NCBI RefSeq assembly: GCF_010727475.1
Contig: NZ_AP022567.1
Coordinates: 5,394,001 to 5,458,000 of the forward strand
Source of the DNA: Mycolicibacterium mageritense
GTDB taxonomy: Bacteria > Actinomycetota > Actinomycetes > Mycobacteriales > Mycobacteriaceae
Direction of reading: 5' to 3'
Length of the DNA: 64,000 nt
Within the stretch, counting starts at the first letter, position 1, and the number at the start of each line of letters is the position of its first letter. This document shows, in pieces, positions 1 to 8,567 of this stretch. The position numbers and the translations under genes were made by a program. The notes under the pieces were generated by a model, which worked only from the letters and a program-made list of their open reading frames with translations, did not search any database and was not told the DNA's origin.

Positions 1-557
1 TCGTCACGGCCGACGGTGTCGAGCACCCGGTCGACGTCGTGGTGTGGGCGACCGGATTCCACGTCACCGATTCCTACACGTACGTCGACATCAAGGGCTC
101 GGGCGGCGAGGATCTGGTGGACCGGTGGAACCGCGAGGGGATGGCCGCGCACCGCGGCATCGCCGTGGCAGGCATGCCCAACCTGTTCTTCCTGCTGGGT
201 CCGAACACCGCCCTCGGGCACAACTCGGTGGTGTTCATGATCGAGCAGCAGATCCGGTACGTGGGCCAGGCGATCGCCGCGGTCGACGCGGCCGGTGCCG
301 AAGCCCTCACCCCGAGCCGGCGTGCGCAGGACGAGTACAACGCCGAGCTGCAGCACGACCTGACCGGCACGGTGTGGAACACCGGCGGTTGCCGGAGCTG
401 GTACATGGATGAGCACGGTGTCAACCGCACCCTGTGGAGCGGCATGACCTGGCAGTACTGGCTGGCAACGCGCAAGCTGGACCCCTCGGAGTTCGATTTT
501 CTGCGCGCGGGACGCGACACGAAAACACAAGGTGTTGCGGTCACGGCTGGCCAGTAA
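1..557 (+). CDS. Flavin-dependent monooxygenase (FMO/Baeyer-Villiger type), 3' part only
   Basis: The frame is open from the window edge, so only the C-terminal ~184 residues are present. The first residues contain the motif VVWATGFH, the 'ATGF' fingerprint that follows the second dinucleotide-binding region in class B flavoprotein monooxygenases. Later comes the typical LLGPNTALGHNS segment and the conserved tail W...GCRSWYMDEHGVN. These enzymes use FAD and NADPH to oxygenate ketones, amines or sulfides; the substrate here is not readable. Its place directly upstream of nrdF matches M. tuberculosis Rv3049c upstream of nrdF2. It ends 63 bp before nrdF. Family is secure, substrate unknown. Confidence 0.9.
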   Translation, partial: VTADGVEHPVDVVVWATGFHVTDSYTYVDIKGSGGEDLVDRWNREGMAAHRGIAVAGMPNLFFLLGPNTALGHNSVVFMIEQQIRYVGQAIAAVDAAGAEALTPSRRAQDEYNAELQHDLTGTVWNTGGCRSWYMDEHGVNRTLWSGMTWQYWLATRKLDPSEFDFLRAGRDTKTQGVAVTAGQ

Positions 558-620
558 CCCCAGGGGTAGTGTCGGGGGCAGCGTCCGGCAAACAACACGA
601 CCTGGTGAAATGAGGTTCTG

Positions 621-1595
621 GTGAGCGAAGGTATGAAGCTGATCGACCGCGTGTCAGCGATCAACTGGAACCGGCTTCAGGACGACAAGGACGCCGAGGT
701 CTGGGATCGGCTCACCGGCAATTTCTGGTTGCCCGAGAAGGTGCCGGTGTCCAACGACATCCCGTCGTGGGGCACGCTGACCGCTCACGAGAAGCAGATG
801 ACCATGCGGGTGTTCACCGGTCTCACGCTGCTGGACACCATCCAGGGCACGGTCGGCGCGGTCAGCCTGATCCCCGACGCGCTGACGCCGCACGAGGAAG
901 CCGTCTACACCAACATCGCGTTCATGGAGTCGGTGCACGCGCGCAGCTACTCCAACATCTTTTCGACGCTGTGCTCGACGGCCGAGATCGACGACGCGTT
1001 CCGCTGGTCGGAGGAGAACCCGAACCTGCAGCGCAAGGCCGAGATCGTCATGCGGTACTACAAGGGTGACGAGCCGCTCAAGCGCAAGGTGGCCTCCACG
1101 CTGCTGGAGAGCTTCCTGTTCTACTCGGGCTTCTACCTGCCGATGTACTGGAGCAGCCGGGCCAAGCTGACCAACACGGCAGACATGATCCGGCTGATCA
1201 TCCGCGACGAGGCCGTGCACGGCTACTACATCGGCTACAAGTACCAGCGCGGGCTGGCCCTGGTCGACGAGGACAAGCGTCAGGAGCTCAAGGACTACAC
1301 CTACGAGCTGCTGTTCGAGCTCTACGACAACGAGGTCGAGTACACCCAGGATCTCTACGACGAGGTCGGGCTGACCGAGGACGTCAAGAAGTTCCTGCGC
1401 TACAACGCCAACAAGGCCCTGATGAACCTCGGCTACGAGGCGCTGTTCCCCCGGGACGAGACCGACGTGAACCCGGCGATCCTCTCGGCGCTGAGTCCCA
1501 ACGCCGACGAGAATCACGACTTCTTCTCCGGGTCCGGCAGCAGCTACGTGATCGGCAAGGCCGTCGTCACGGAAGACGAGGACTGGGACTTCTGA
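621..1595 (+). CDS. nrdF: Class Ib ribonucleoside-diphosphate reductase, small (radical) subunit NrdF
   Basis: Carries the Mn/Fe-tyrosyl radical that the large subunit NrdE uses to reduce ribonucleotides. At 324 aa it has full family length. All expected metal ligands are visible: D72, E103, H106, E163, E197 and H200, with the radical tyrosine at Y110 (ESVHARSY). The C-terminal tail ends EDWDF, the peptide that docks into NrdE. I chose GTG at 621 because the N-terminus aligns with the M. tuberculosis NrdF2 start and a GAGG sits about 6 nt upstream; ATG 633 is the alternative. nrdE is not in this window. The sequence resembles NrdF2, the functional paralogue in M. tuberculosis. Confidence 0.97.
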   Translation: MSEGMKLIDRVSAINWNRLQDDKDAEVWDRLTGNFWLPEKVPVSNDIPSWGTLTAHEKQMTMRVFTGLTLLDTIQGTVGAVSLIPDALTPHEEAVYTNIAFMESVHARSYSNIFSTLCSTAEIDDAFRWSEENPNLQRKAEIVMRYYKGDEPLKRKVASTLLESFLFYSGFYLPMYWSSRAKLTNTADMIRLIIRDEAVHGYYIGYKYQRGLALVDEDKRQELKDYTYELLFELYDNEVEYTQDLYDEVGLTEDVKKFLRYNANKALMNLGYEALFPRDETDVNPAILSALSPNADENHDFFSGSGSSYVIGKAVVTEDEDWDF

Positions 1596-1647
1596 GCTTT
1601 CCCGGCGGGTTGGGTGGCCGCCCGGGCGGTCCATAAGCTGGATCGCG

Positions 1648-2997
1648 ATGCGTCACTCCATCGCTCAGCTCTCGCTCATCCACGGCTGGTTTCCGCCGGC
1701 TGTGCAGATCATCGCTGCGGTGCTGCTGGTGTGTGCCCTGGCCCGGCGGTCTGCGCGGTGGGGCACCCGGTGGTTGCCCGCCATGGCCGTCGTCGCCGTG
1801 GCGGCGTCGCTGCTCGCCCGGTGGTACGTCGACTCGCTCGGCGTGGCGGGTAATGCGGGGCCCGTGGCGTTGTGGCTCTGGGCGGGGCTGACGACGTTGG
1901 CCGTCGGTGTCGCGGTGGTCGGTTGGCCGGGTGCGCGGTGGTGGCGGCGTGCGGTGTCGGTCCTGGCCGTACCGCTGTGCGCGCTCGGCTGCCTGGTGAC
2001 GCTCAACAACTGGGTCGGCTACTTCCCGACGGTGCACGCAGCGTGGAACCAGCTGACCTCGGGTCCGCTGATCGATCAGACCGATCGACTGGCCGTGACG
2101 GCCATGCAGGTGACCCATGCCCGGCCCACCGCGGGTGTCGTGGTCCCGGTCGACATCGATTCTGACGCATCGGGTTTCGATCACCGTAGGGAACTCGTCT
2201 ACCTGCCCCCGGCCTGGTTCGCCACCACCCCACCGCCGCGACTGCCCGCGGTGATGATGATCGGCTCGGAACTCAACACGCCCGCCGACTGGTTGCGCGC
2301 GGGCAATGCGCTTCGCACGATCGACGGATACGCGGCCACGCACGGCGGCAACGCGCCCGTGCTGGTGTTCGTCGACGCCACCGGTGCGTTCTCGAACGAC
2401 ACCGAGTGCGTCAACGGCACCCGAGGCAATGCGGCCGACCATCTGACGAAAGACGTTGTTCCGTACCTGGTTTCCAACTTCGGGGTGCGGTCGGACCGTG
2501 ACGGATGGGGGATCGTCGGCTGGTCGATGGGCGGCACGTGCGCGGTGGATCTCACGCTGATGCATCCGGACATGTTCCGGTCGTTCGTCGACATCGCGGG
2601 TGACCTGCGACCCAACTCGGGGGACCGGGCCGAGACCGTGGACCGGCTGTTCGGCGGAGACGACGACGCGTGGGCCGCCTACGACCCGCTCACGGTGCTG
2701 CACCGGCACGGTCCCTACGCCGGTGTCTCGGCATGGTTCGAAGTGCCTGGGCCCGAACCGGGCGGTGCCGTCGATCCGACGGCAAACCCCGAGGGACAGG
2801 ATGTCGCAGCCACGACGTTGTGCGACGCGGCACGGGCCGCGGCGATCACGTGCTCGGTGGTGACGGAGCCGGGGCGCCACGACTGGCAGTTCGCGGGAAG
2901 GGCCTTTGCGTCGTCGCTGCCGTGGCTCGCGGGAGAGTTGCACACCCCGCAGTCATCCCCGCGAGCCGAAACCGCGCAAGCCCAGGCCGGGCACTAG
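1648..2997 (+). CDS. Membrane-anchored alpha/beta hydrolase of the esterase D/antigen 85 type
   Basis: 449 aa. The first ~130 residues hold about four hydrophobic segments (near 17-33, 43-58, 71-92 and 102-120), followed by an alpha/beta-hydrolase domain that should lie outside the membrane. The nucleophile elbow GWSMGG places the catalytic serine at S293. A late GRHDWQF supplies a histidine as in the HDW motif of Ag85-like esterases, and a late acidic residue would complete the triad. It resembles the 'esterase family' proteins of actinobacteria, some of which are mycolyl or other acyl transferases; the substrate is not known. Its stop overlaps that of the convergent gene on the other strand through a shared CTAG. 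Confidence 0.85.
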   Translation: MRHSIAQLSLIHGWFPPAVQIIAAVLLVCALARRSARWGTRWLPAMAVVAVAASLLARWYVDSLGVAGNAGPVALWLWAGLTTLAVGVAVVGWPGARWWRRAVSVLAVPLCALGCLVTLNNWVGYFPTVHAAWNQLTSGPLIDQTDRLAVTAMQVTHARPTAGVVVPVDIDSDASGFDHRRELVYLPPAWFATTPPPRLPAVMMIGSELNTPADWLRAGNALRTIDGYAATHGGNAPVLVFVDATGAFSNDTECVNGTRGNAADHLTKDVVPYLVSNFGVRSDRDGWGIVGWSMGGTCAVDLTLMHPDMFRSFVDIAGDLRPNSGDRAETVDRLFGGDDDAWAAYDPLTVLHRHGPYAGVSAWFEVPGPEPGGAVDPTANPEGQDVAATTLCDAARAAAITCSVVTEPGRHDWQFAGRAFASSLPWLAGELHTPQSSPRAETAQAQAGH

Positions 2998-3461
2998 GAA
3001 TCGCGGGCGGGTTCGCCGAACCCGGCCAGCAACAGCAGCAACGCCGTCTGCCCGAGCATGCCCGGTGCGAGCGTCGGCGCCGGGCCGACGGTCTTCGTGG
3101 CGGCGTACCACCACTGCCGCAGGGGCGACAGCGATTCCCACACGTCGGCGTACCGCTGGTCCAGGAAGCCCGAATCATGGTTGGCCGCAATGTGATCGAG
3201 CACGCCGTAGATCGACGCGCCGAGGACGGCAACGGCAAGTACGCGCGCGATCAGGCGCGCCGATCGCCACGGCAGCAGCGCGAGCACCGTGGCGAGGGCC
3301 AGCACTGCGAGTGCGACCCACGGGATCAGCTGATCGGGGGTCTGCCAATGCCGCTCGGAGGCAAGTTCGAACGCGGTGGCCAGGATGCCGATGACGGTCA
3401 GCCCGTACAGGCCGATCCGGATCAGTGCCGTCCTGTCCCGCCGTGTTGCCGTGGCGGTCAC
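2994..3461 (-). CDS. Small multi-pass membrane protein of unknown function
   Basis: 155 aa with four predicted hydrophobic helices (about 14-32, 46-63, 67-86 and 131-147). The segment between helices 3 and 4 (about 87-130) is polar and contains the W/Y-rich stretch LRQWWYAATK. No catalytic motif is recognised. Its ATG overlaps the stop of the upstream lipoprotein gene by 4 bp, so the two are almost certainly co-translated and may work together in the envelope. Function unknown. Confidence 0.75.
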   Translation of the reverse strand: MTATATRRDRTALIRIGLYGLTVIGILATAFELASERHWQTPDQLIPWVALAVLALATVLALLPWRSARLIARVLAVAVLGASIYGVLDHIAANHDSGFLDQRYADVWESLSPLRQWWYAATKTVGPAPTLAPGMLGQTALLLLLAGFGEPARDS

Positions 3462-3823
3462 GGGGTCAGCGCGGACACGATCTTGTCCACGGTCTCCGCC
3501 CCGGGGTTGTACTTCGCGAGGTTGTCGCGAAGCTTGGTCAGGTTGGCGTCGTCGGTGGGGTAGGGGCGGTACTCGACCACCTCATGTGCCCATCGTTCGG
3601 CGTTCTTGACCCCGGCGGCATCGAGTGCCGCGGCGATCTCGTCCTGCGACGCATTGTTCGCCGACACCTTGGTGCCTGCCGGCGCGGGCGCGGCGGTGGG
3701 TGTCGCGGCAGGCGGTGGGGCGCTGCTCGTTTCACCTGACGACGTAGACCCGCCGCAACCGACCACGGCGAACAAAATCGCCGTGAGAACCGCTATGCAG
3801 GAATGCCTTGCCTTACCAGACAT
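3458..3823 (-). CDS. Small secreted lipoprotein of unknown function
   Basis: 121 aa. A basic N-terminus and hydrophobic core end in the lipobox AVVGC, which makes C23 the lipidated cysteine. Next is a Ser/Pro/Ala-rich linker (about 24-49), then a ~70-residue acidic alpha-helical domain of the 'DUF732-like' kind often seen in secreted mycobacterial proteins; I infer that resemblance and did not test it. It is the first gene of a two-gene operon with the membrane protein immediately downstream (4-bp overlap). Confidence 0.75.
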   Translation of the reverse strand: MSGKARHSCIAVLTAILFAVVGCGGSTSSGETSSAPPPAATPTAAPAPAGTKVSANNASQDEIAAALDAAGVKNAERWAHEVVEYRPYPTDDANLTKLRDNLAKYNPGAETVDKIVSALTP

Positions 3824-3907
3824 TTCGACTCCCTCGTGGCGTGGCGGTCAAGTCTAAGCACGGTTGACCGGCGCCCCGGGGTGGTTTCGTCAGAGTCGGG
3901 TATTTGA

Positions 3908-5359
3908 CTAGCGACCTCGTGCGGGCTGGGCGGCGGTCGAACTCGACGATGACGGCACGGTGGACGGGCGGTCGATGATGGTCGACTTCTGCGCACCCAC
4001 CCGGTAGCCGGCCCCGCGATGCTCGTCGGCCAGGCGGTCACCGCGGCCCAGCAGCTTGTTGCGCAGGGTGCCTGGCGCGTACTCGGACTGGTACGCGCCG
4101 CGCGCCGTCAGCACCGGCACGACATGCGAGATGAAGTCGGCAAACGATCCGGGGGTGATGGCGTAGGCCAGGTTGAAACCGTCGACATCGGTCTCCTCGA
4201 CCCACTCCTGCAACGTGTCGGCGACTCGAACACCCGATCCGACGATGCGCGGCCCCATGCCGCCGATCTCACCCCACTCCGCGATGTCGCGCACCGCCCA
4301 CTCGCGCCCGTCGGGGTCGGCGCTCTGAAACGCCTTGACCGCGGACAGGATTGCGTTGGAGTCGACATTGCCGATGGGCTCGTCGAGGCCGTAGCGCGCG
4401 AGGTCGACACCCATCCAGCCGGACATGAACACCAGCGCGCCTTCGGGATCCCCGTAGGCCAGATACTCGGCGTGTTTGGCGTGGGCTTCTTCGTCGGTCT
4501 CTGCGGTGATGATCGTGGTCAGGTTGAAGATCTTGGCGGAGTACGGATCTCGGCCCGCCAGCTCCAGCTCCGATCGGATCGTCGAAACCGTCTCGCGCAG
4601 GATGGCTTTCGTTGGCGCGGCGGTGAAGATCGCCTCGGCGTTCTCGGCGGCGAACCGCACGCCGCGCGGGGACGAGCCGGCCTGGTAGATCACCGGCGTG
4701 CGCTGTGCCGACGGCTCCGCGAGATGCACGCCCGGCACGCTGAAATGCTCACCTGAATGGCCGATGTGGTGCACCTTGGCCGGGTCGGTGAACACGCCCC
4801 GTTCGGCGTCGCGCACCACCGCGTCGTCCTCCCACGAGCCCTCCCACAACTTGTAGAGCACCTCGAGGTACTCATCGGCGTGGTCGTAGCGCGCATCGTG
4901 CGCGGGCTGATCGGTCTGGCCCATGTTGCGCGCCGCCGCAGGCAGATAGCCGGTGACGACGTTCCAGCCGATGCGGCCGTTGGTGAGATGGTCGAGCGTC
5001 GACATGCGCCGCGCGAACGGATATGGGTGCTCGAAGCCCGTGCCCGTCGTGATGCCGAAGCCGAGATGCTCCGTCACCAGCGCCATCGCCGACACCAGCA
5101 GCATCGGATCGCCGACCGGGATCTGGGCAGCCTGGCGGATGGCGGCCTCGTCGCTCGCGCCGTACACGTCGTATGTGCCGAGCACGTCGGCGATGAACAA
5201 ACCGTCAAAGCGGCCGCGTTCCAACAGTTTTGCCAGCTCAGTCCAGTAGGTGATGTCCTTGTAGCGCCAGGACTGATCCTCAGGGTGGCGCCACAGCCCG
5301 GGCGACTGATGGGCGACACAGTTCATGTCGAAGGCGTTGAAGCGAATCACACGGGTCAC
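3908..5359 (-). CDS. FMN-dependent monooxygenase, NtaA/SnaA/DszA (luciferase-like) family
   Basis: 483 aa, slightly longer than the usual ~440-460 for this flavin-reductase-dependent two-component family. Family marks include an N-terminal FNAFDMNC followed by HQSPGLWRHP, the FIADVLGTYDVY segment, the TGTGFEHPYPFARRMSTLDHLTNGR region around the flavin phosphate site, and GWNVVTGYLPAAARNMG. Relatives oxidise nitrilotriacetate, dibenzothiophene sulfone and similar compounds using FMNH2 from a separate reductase. No reductase or transporter gene lies next to it, so its substrate cannot be inferred. The start is GTG (MTRVIRF). It is transcribed divergently from the DUF3349 gene across a 140-bp gap. 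Confidence 0.88.
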   Translation of the reverse strand: MTRVIRFNAFDMNCVAHQSPGLWRHPEDQSWRYKDITYWTELAKLLERGRFDGLFIADVLGTYDVYGASDEAAIRQAAQIPVGDPMLLVSAMALVTEHLGFGITTGTGFEHPYPFARRMSTLDHLTNGRIGWNVVTGYLPAAARNMGQTDQPAHDARYDHADEYLEVLYKLWEGSWEDDAVVRDAERGVFTDPAKVHHIGHSGEHFSVPGVHLAEPSAQRTPVIYQAGSSPRGVRFAAENAEAIFTAAPTKAILRETVSTIRSELELAGRDPYSAKIFNLTTIITAETDEEAHAKHAEYLAYGDPEGALVFMSGWMGVDLARYGLDEPIGNVDSNAILSAVKAFQSADPDGREWAVRDIAEWGEIGGMGPRIVGSGVRVADTLQEWVEETDVDGFNLAYAITPGSFADFISHVVPVLTARGAYQSEYAPGTLRNKLLGRGDRLADEHRGAGYRVGAQKSTIIDRPSTVPSSSSSTAAQPARGR

Positions 5360-5499
5360 CGCGCCGAGACTGCCCGGGAATCGCGGACGCGTCAGCGGTT
5401 GCGTTCAGCGGGATTGTTTTTGGCGGTGAACCGGCAATGAACCACCGACGAACTGTCGGATCTCCGGTGGTGCCCGGGTCCGTGTGATATGAGACTTGC

Positions 5500-5841
5500 G
5501 TGGTGACCGCTCAGTCTCTGCTGACCTCGATCTTGAACTGGCTGCGTGCCGGTTATCCCGAAGGTGTTCCCGGCTCGGACCGGGTGCCGCTGCTGGCGCT
5601 GCTGCGCGCCACCCCGTTGACCGACGAACAGGTCAAGGAGGTGGTGCGCAACATCACCACAGACGGCGCGGTCACGGTTCCCGAGGGCGGGATCGACCGG
5701 GACGAGATCGCCGCATTCATCTCTGACGTCACCGATCACGATGCCGGCCCGGAGAACATCAACCGCGTCGCGGCCAAATTGGCGGCCGCCGGGTGGCCGC
5801 TGGCCGGAGTCGATCACAACTCCGGCCAGGCGGGCGGCTAG
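5500..5841 (+). CDS. DUF3349 family protein (Rv3046c-like)
   Basis: 113 aa, small, soluble and acidic, matching the DUF3349 proteins that are conserved in mycobacteria and have no assigned activity. The core runs LTSILNWLRAGYPEGVP then VPLLALL, and the C-terminal part ends RVAAKLAAAGWPLAG. Two adjacent GTG codons (5500 and 5503) could start it and give nearly the same protein. Position between nrdF and adhC agrees with Rv3046c. The stop shares CTAG with the convergent adhC stop. Confidence 0.85.
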   Translation: MVTAQSLLTSILNWLRAGYPEGVPGSDRVPLLALLRATPLTDEQVKEVVRNITTDGAVTVPEGGIDRDEIAAFISDVTDHDAGPENINRVAAKLAAAGWPLAGVDHNSGQAGG

Positions 5842-6887
5842 CCCCGCAGCGAGGCGGTATCGATGACGAAGCGGTACCGCACGTCGCTGGCGAGCACGCG
5901 CTGGTAGGCCTCGTTGATGTAGTCGGGCTGGATGACCTCGATCTCGGGGGTCACGTCGTGCTCGGCGCAGAAGTCGAGCATCTCCTGGGTCTCCGGGATG
6001 CCGCCGATCATCGAACCGGACAGGCTGCGACGGTATGCGCCGAGCGGGAAGAACGGCACCACCAGCGGCTTCTCGGGCGCGCCCAGTTCGACGAGGGTGC
6101 CGTCGGTGGCCAGCAGGCCCAGGTAGGCGCCCATGTCGAGGTTGGCCGACACGGTGTTCAGGATCAGGTCGAACTTGCCTGCCAGTTTGGTGAAGGTGTC
6201 CGGGTCGCTGGTCGCGTAGTACTCGTCGGCGCCGAGCCGCAGGCCGTCCTCCATCTTCTTCAGCGATTGCGACAGCACCGTGACGTGCGCGCCCATCGCG
6301 TGGGCCAGCTTGACGCCCATGTGACCCAGACCGCCGAGGCCGATGACCGCGACCTTCTTGCCGGGGCCCGCATTCCAGTGCCGCAGCGGCGAGTACAGCG
6401 TGATGCCCGCGCACAGCAGGGGAGCGGCCTTGTCCAGCGGGATGCTGTCGGGGATACGCAGCACGTAGTTCTCGTCGACCACGATCGCGCCGCTGTAGCC
6501 GCCGTTGGTCGGGGTGCCGTCGCGATCGGTGGCGTTGTACGTGCCGACCATGCCGGTGCCGGTGCAGTACTGCTCCAACCCGGCCTTGCAGTTGTCGCAT
6601 TCGCGGCAGGAGTCGACGAAGCAGCCCACGCCCACGTGGTCGCCGACCTTGTACTTGGTGACCTCGGAGCCCACCGCGGTCACGACGCCGGCGATCTCAT
6701 GGCCCGGGACGACGGGGTAGTTGGGCTGGCCCCACTCGGCCTTCACGGTGTGGATGTCGGAGTGACAGATGCCGGCGAAGTGGATGTCGAACGCCACGTC
6801 GTGCGGCCCTACCTCGCGGCGGGTGATGGTGGTCTTGGTCAGCGGCTCGGTCGCCGAGGTCGCGGCGTATGCGGAAACAGTGCTCAT
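5838..6887 (-). CDS. adhC: NADP-dependent zinc alcohol dehydrogenase AdhC (cinnamyl-alcohol type)
   Basis: 349 aa medium-chain dehydrogenase. The catalytic zinc site is visible in GICHSDIH and GHEIAG. The structural zinc lobe has four cysteines (CRECDNCKAGLEQYC). The Rossmann fingerprint is GLGGLGHMGVKLAHAMGA. Mycobacterial AdhC is an NADPH-dependent aldehyde/alcohol dehydrogenase with broad aldehyde specificity; that is family knowledge. I prefer ATG 6887 (MSTVSAYAA, as in M. tuberculosis) over GTG 6890 because AAGAGGG sits at better spacing. It is a single gene with its own ~160-bp upstream region (6888-7047). Confidence 0.95.
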   Translation of the reverse strand: MSTVSAYAATSATEPLTKTTITRREVGPHDVAFDIHFAGICHSDIHTVKAEWGQPNYPVVPGHEIAGVVTAVGSEVTKYKVGDHVGVGCFVDSCRECDNCKAGLEQYCTGTGMVGTYNATDRDGTPTNGGYSGAIVVDENYVLRIPDSIPLDKAAPLLCAGITLYSPLRHWNAGPGKKVAVIGLGGLGHMGVKLAHAMGAHVTVLSQSLKKMEDGLRLGADEYYATSDPDTFTKLAGKFDLILNTVSANLDMGAYLGLLATDGTLVELGAPEKPLVVPFFPLGAYRRSLSGSMIGGIPETQEMLDFCAEHDVTPEIEVIQPDYINEAYQRVLASDVRYRFVIDTASLRG

Positions 6888-7047
6888 CACAGCCCTCTTT
6901 TATCGTCGTCAGTGCAAATTCGGGGACATCAGCCCACGTAAATGGTGCGCCGCAGAGCGCGGCCCGACACGTGCAACTATCGCAATGTCGGCGTTAGTCC
7001 CGTCCTCGACTGTGACTTTGCTCCCTGAGAGCCGGCTGGGAGCGACG

Positions 7048-7323
7048 TTACAGTCCGGGTGCGCGGATCGAGCCGTTGAAGGACAGCCGCTCGCAGCGGA
7101 TCAGGCCGGCCAAGGTGTACGGGTCGCGGGCGATGACGTCCTCGACCTCCTCGTCGGTCAGGTCACCGGTGATCAGAACCGCACCGGTCGCGGATTCCAC
7201 CCGGCCGGCCAGCAGGATGCGGCCCGCGGCCACTTCCTCGTTGAGCCACGCCACGTGGGCTGGACGCGTCTGGTCGACGACGTCGATGGGCTGGGTGTAG
7301 GTCGTGGTGAGGACGTGGAACAC
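7048..7323 (-). CDS. YciI-like (dimeric alpha-beta barrel) small protein
   Basis: 91 aa counted from the GTG at 7323 (MFHVLTTTY). The pattern RPAHVAWLNEEVAAGRILLAG followed by an acidic middle and DPYTLAGL...ERLSFNG is that of YciI/muconolactone-isomerase-like ferredoxin-fold proteins, whose conserved His-Asp pair is thought to be catalytic. The histidine of RPAHVAWL and D67 are candidates here. The start is 10 nt downstream of the fecB stop, so it is probably the second gene of a fecB operon. No enzymatic role is known. Longer in-frame starts inside fecB exist but would add unrelated sequence. Confidence 0.7.
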   Translation of the reverse strand: MFHVLTTTYTQPIDVVDQTRPAHVAWLNEEVAAGRILLAGRVESATGAVLITGDLTDEEVEDVIARDPYTLAGLIRCERLSFNGSIRAPGL

Positions 7324-7333
7324 GCCCGTGACA

Positions 7334-8401
7334 CTAGTTGATCGGAGCGTTGACCCACCGCAGGTCATCCAGGATGCCGCGGGCCGCGACGATGTTCTGA
7401 CCGGTCTGCCACACCTCGTTGTTGACGACGAAAACCCGGTTGTCCCGTGTGGCCGACAATGCCCGCCACGCGTCGCTGTCGAGGATCTTGGTGGCGTTGT
7501 CCCTGGCGGCCGGAGACGCGAACGACACGTAGACGATGTCACCGTCTGCGATCGAGAAATCCGCGTCGGACGTGGCCAGCTCGGCGTAGGGCTTGTCGGT
7601 AAAACGTTGCGCGGCAGGGCGATCCAGACCGACGCGGGCCAACACACTGCCGGGGAAGTTCTCGGTCCCGAACACGCGCACGGTGTTCTCGGTGAGCTGC
7701 ACCACCGATGCCTGGAAGTGGGTGGCGTCGTTGTCGGCACCGGTCTTGGCCGCCGCGTCGTCGAATTTGTCGATCAGCTCGTTGGCCGCGTCGGCGCGTC
7801 CGGTCGCCGCGCCCACCGTGCGCAGAGTGTCCTGCCACGCCGCGCCCGGAGCCCCGGTGAACACCGTGGGCGCGATGGCCGACAGCCCGCCGAACGCATC
7901 GGGGGTCAAAGCCTGCGATCCCAGGATCAGGTCGGGATGGGCCCCTTCGACCGCCGCGAGATCAGGTGCGTCGCGGTGGCCCGCGGCGGCGACGTCGTGC
8001 ACCACCGTGCCCAGATACGAGGGCTGCTGATCGGTGCCGTCGGGCAGCGCCGCGGCGACGATGCGGGACTGCAGGCCCAACGCACACAGCGCGTCGAGTT
8101 GATCACCGGAGAGCGCGACGATGCGCTGCGGGTCGCCGCTCAGCTCGGTGTTCTCAGGGATTCCTGGTCCGCCGGCATTTCGGACCTGACGGGGTGCGGA
8201 ATCCGCCGGCGCCGGGTCGGGTGCGCACGACTCGTCGGGCCTGCGCTGGTTACCCAGCACCCCGGCATCGGCGATCTTGGTGGTGCTGGTGATCATCGAC
8301 TGCTGCGGTTGCGGCGTCGCGGTGTCCGAGCCGCAGCCACTGGCGAGGGTCGCCGCCGCGACAATCAGCGCGGCGGTCGCGCGCGGTCGGGTGATCAGCA
8401 C
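7334..8401 (-). CDS. fecB: Iron-siderophore ABC transporter substrate-binding lipoprotein FecB
   Basis: 355 aa periplasmic-binding protein of the FecB/BtuF class. The signal ends in lipobox LASGC (C23 lipidated). The mature part has the two-lobed pattern: PQRIVALSGDQLDALCALG opening the first lobe, PDLILGSQ in the middle, and a C-terminal lobe with YVSFAS and DNRVFVVNNEVWQTG. Actinobacterial FecB binds ferric siderophores such as carboxymycobactin, and has been linked to envelope function in mycobacteria. No permease is adjacent, which is also the case in M. tuberculosis. It is divergent from ctaD; I saw no convincing IdeR iron box in the 166-bp gap. Confidence 0.92.
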   Translation of the reverse strand: MLITRPRATAALIVAAATLASGCGSDTATPQPQQSMITSTTKIADAGVLGNQRRPDESCAPDPAPADSAPRQVRNAGGPGIPENTELSGDPQRIVALSGDQLDALCALGLQSRIVAAALPDGTDQQPSYLGTVVHDVAAAGHRDAPDLAAVEGAHPDLILGSQALTPDAFGGLSAIAPTVFTGAPGAAWQDTLRTVGAATGRADAANELIDKFDDAAAKTGADNDATHFQASVVQLTENTVRVFGTENFPGSVLARVGLDRPAAQRFTDKPYAELATSDADFSIADGDIVYVSFASPAARDNATKILDSDAWRALSATRDNRVFVVNNEVWQTGQNIVAARGILDDLRWVNAPIN

Positions 8402-8567
8402 CGGCCGACGGTAGCATTCGGATGCTCCGCGCCTGGTCAGCGCGCCGCAGAGGCAAGCTGACGATTAAATACGACAGTTTGTAGCACCCACGGGCGCGCG
8501 GACTCGGAGGAGCGATAGGATTCAGTCCGATAAGCGGGAATTCCCCGACGAATCTTTGGAGGATCTC

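Noticed and set aside
524..536. AACAC-aag-GTGTT palindrome upstream of nrdF, considered as an NrdR box
   Set aside because: NrdR boxes are about 16 bp with ACAC and GTGT separated by about 8 bp; here the centre is 3 bp and only one copy is present inside the preceding gene.
654..1634. Long minus-strand ORF opposite nrdF
   Set aside because: Composition is the low-complexity mirror typical of GC-rich antisense frames, with no motif; nrdF on the plus strand is certain.
1600..1640. GGCCGCCC/GGGCGGTCC inverted repeat after nrdF as a terminator
   Set aside because: The repeat has no loop and no U-tract and contains a mismatch, so it cannot be supported as a terminator.
8402..8567. IdeR iron box expected between fecB and ctaD
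   Set aside because: No sequence close to the TTAGGTTAGGCTAACCTAA-type palindrome was found on either strand of the gap.
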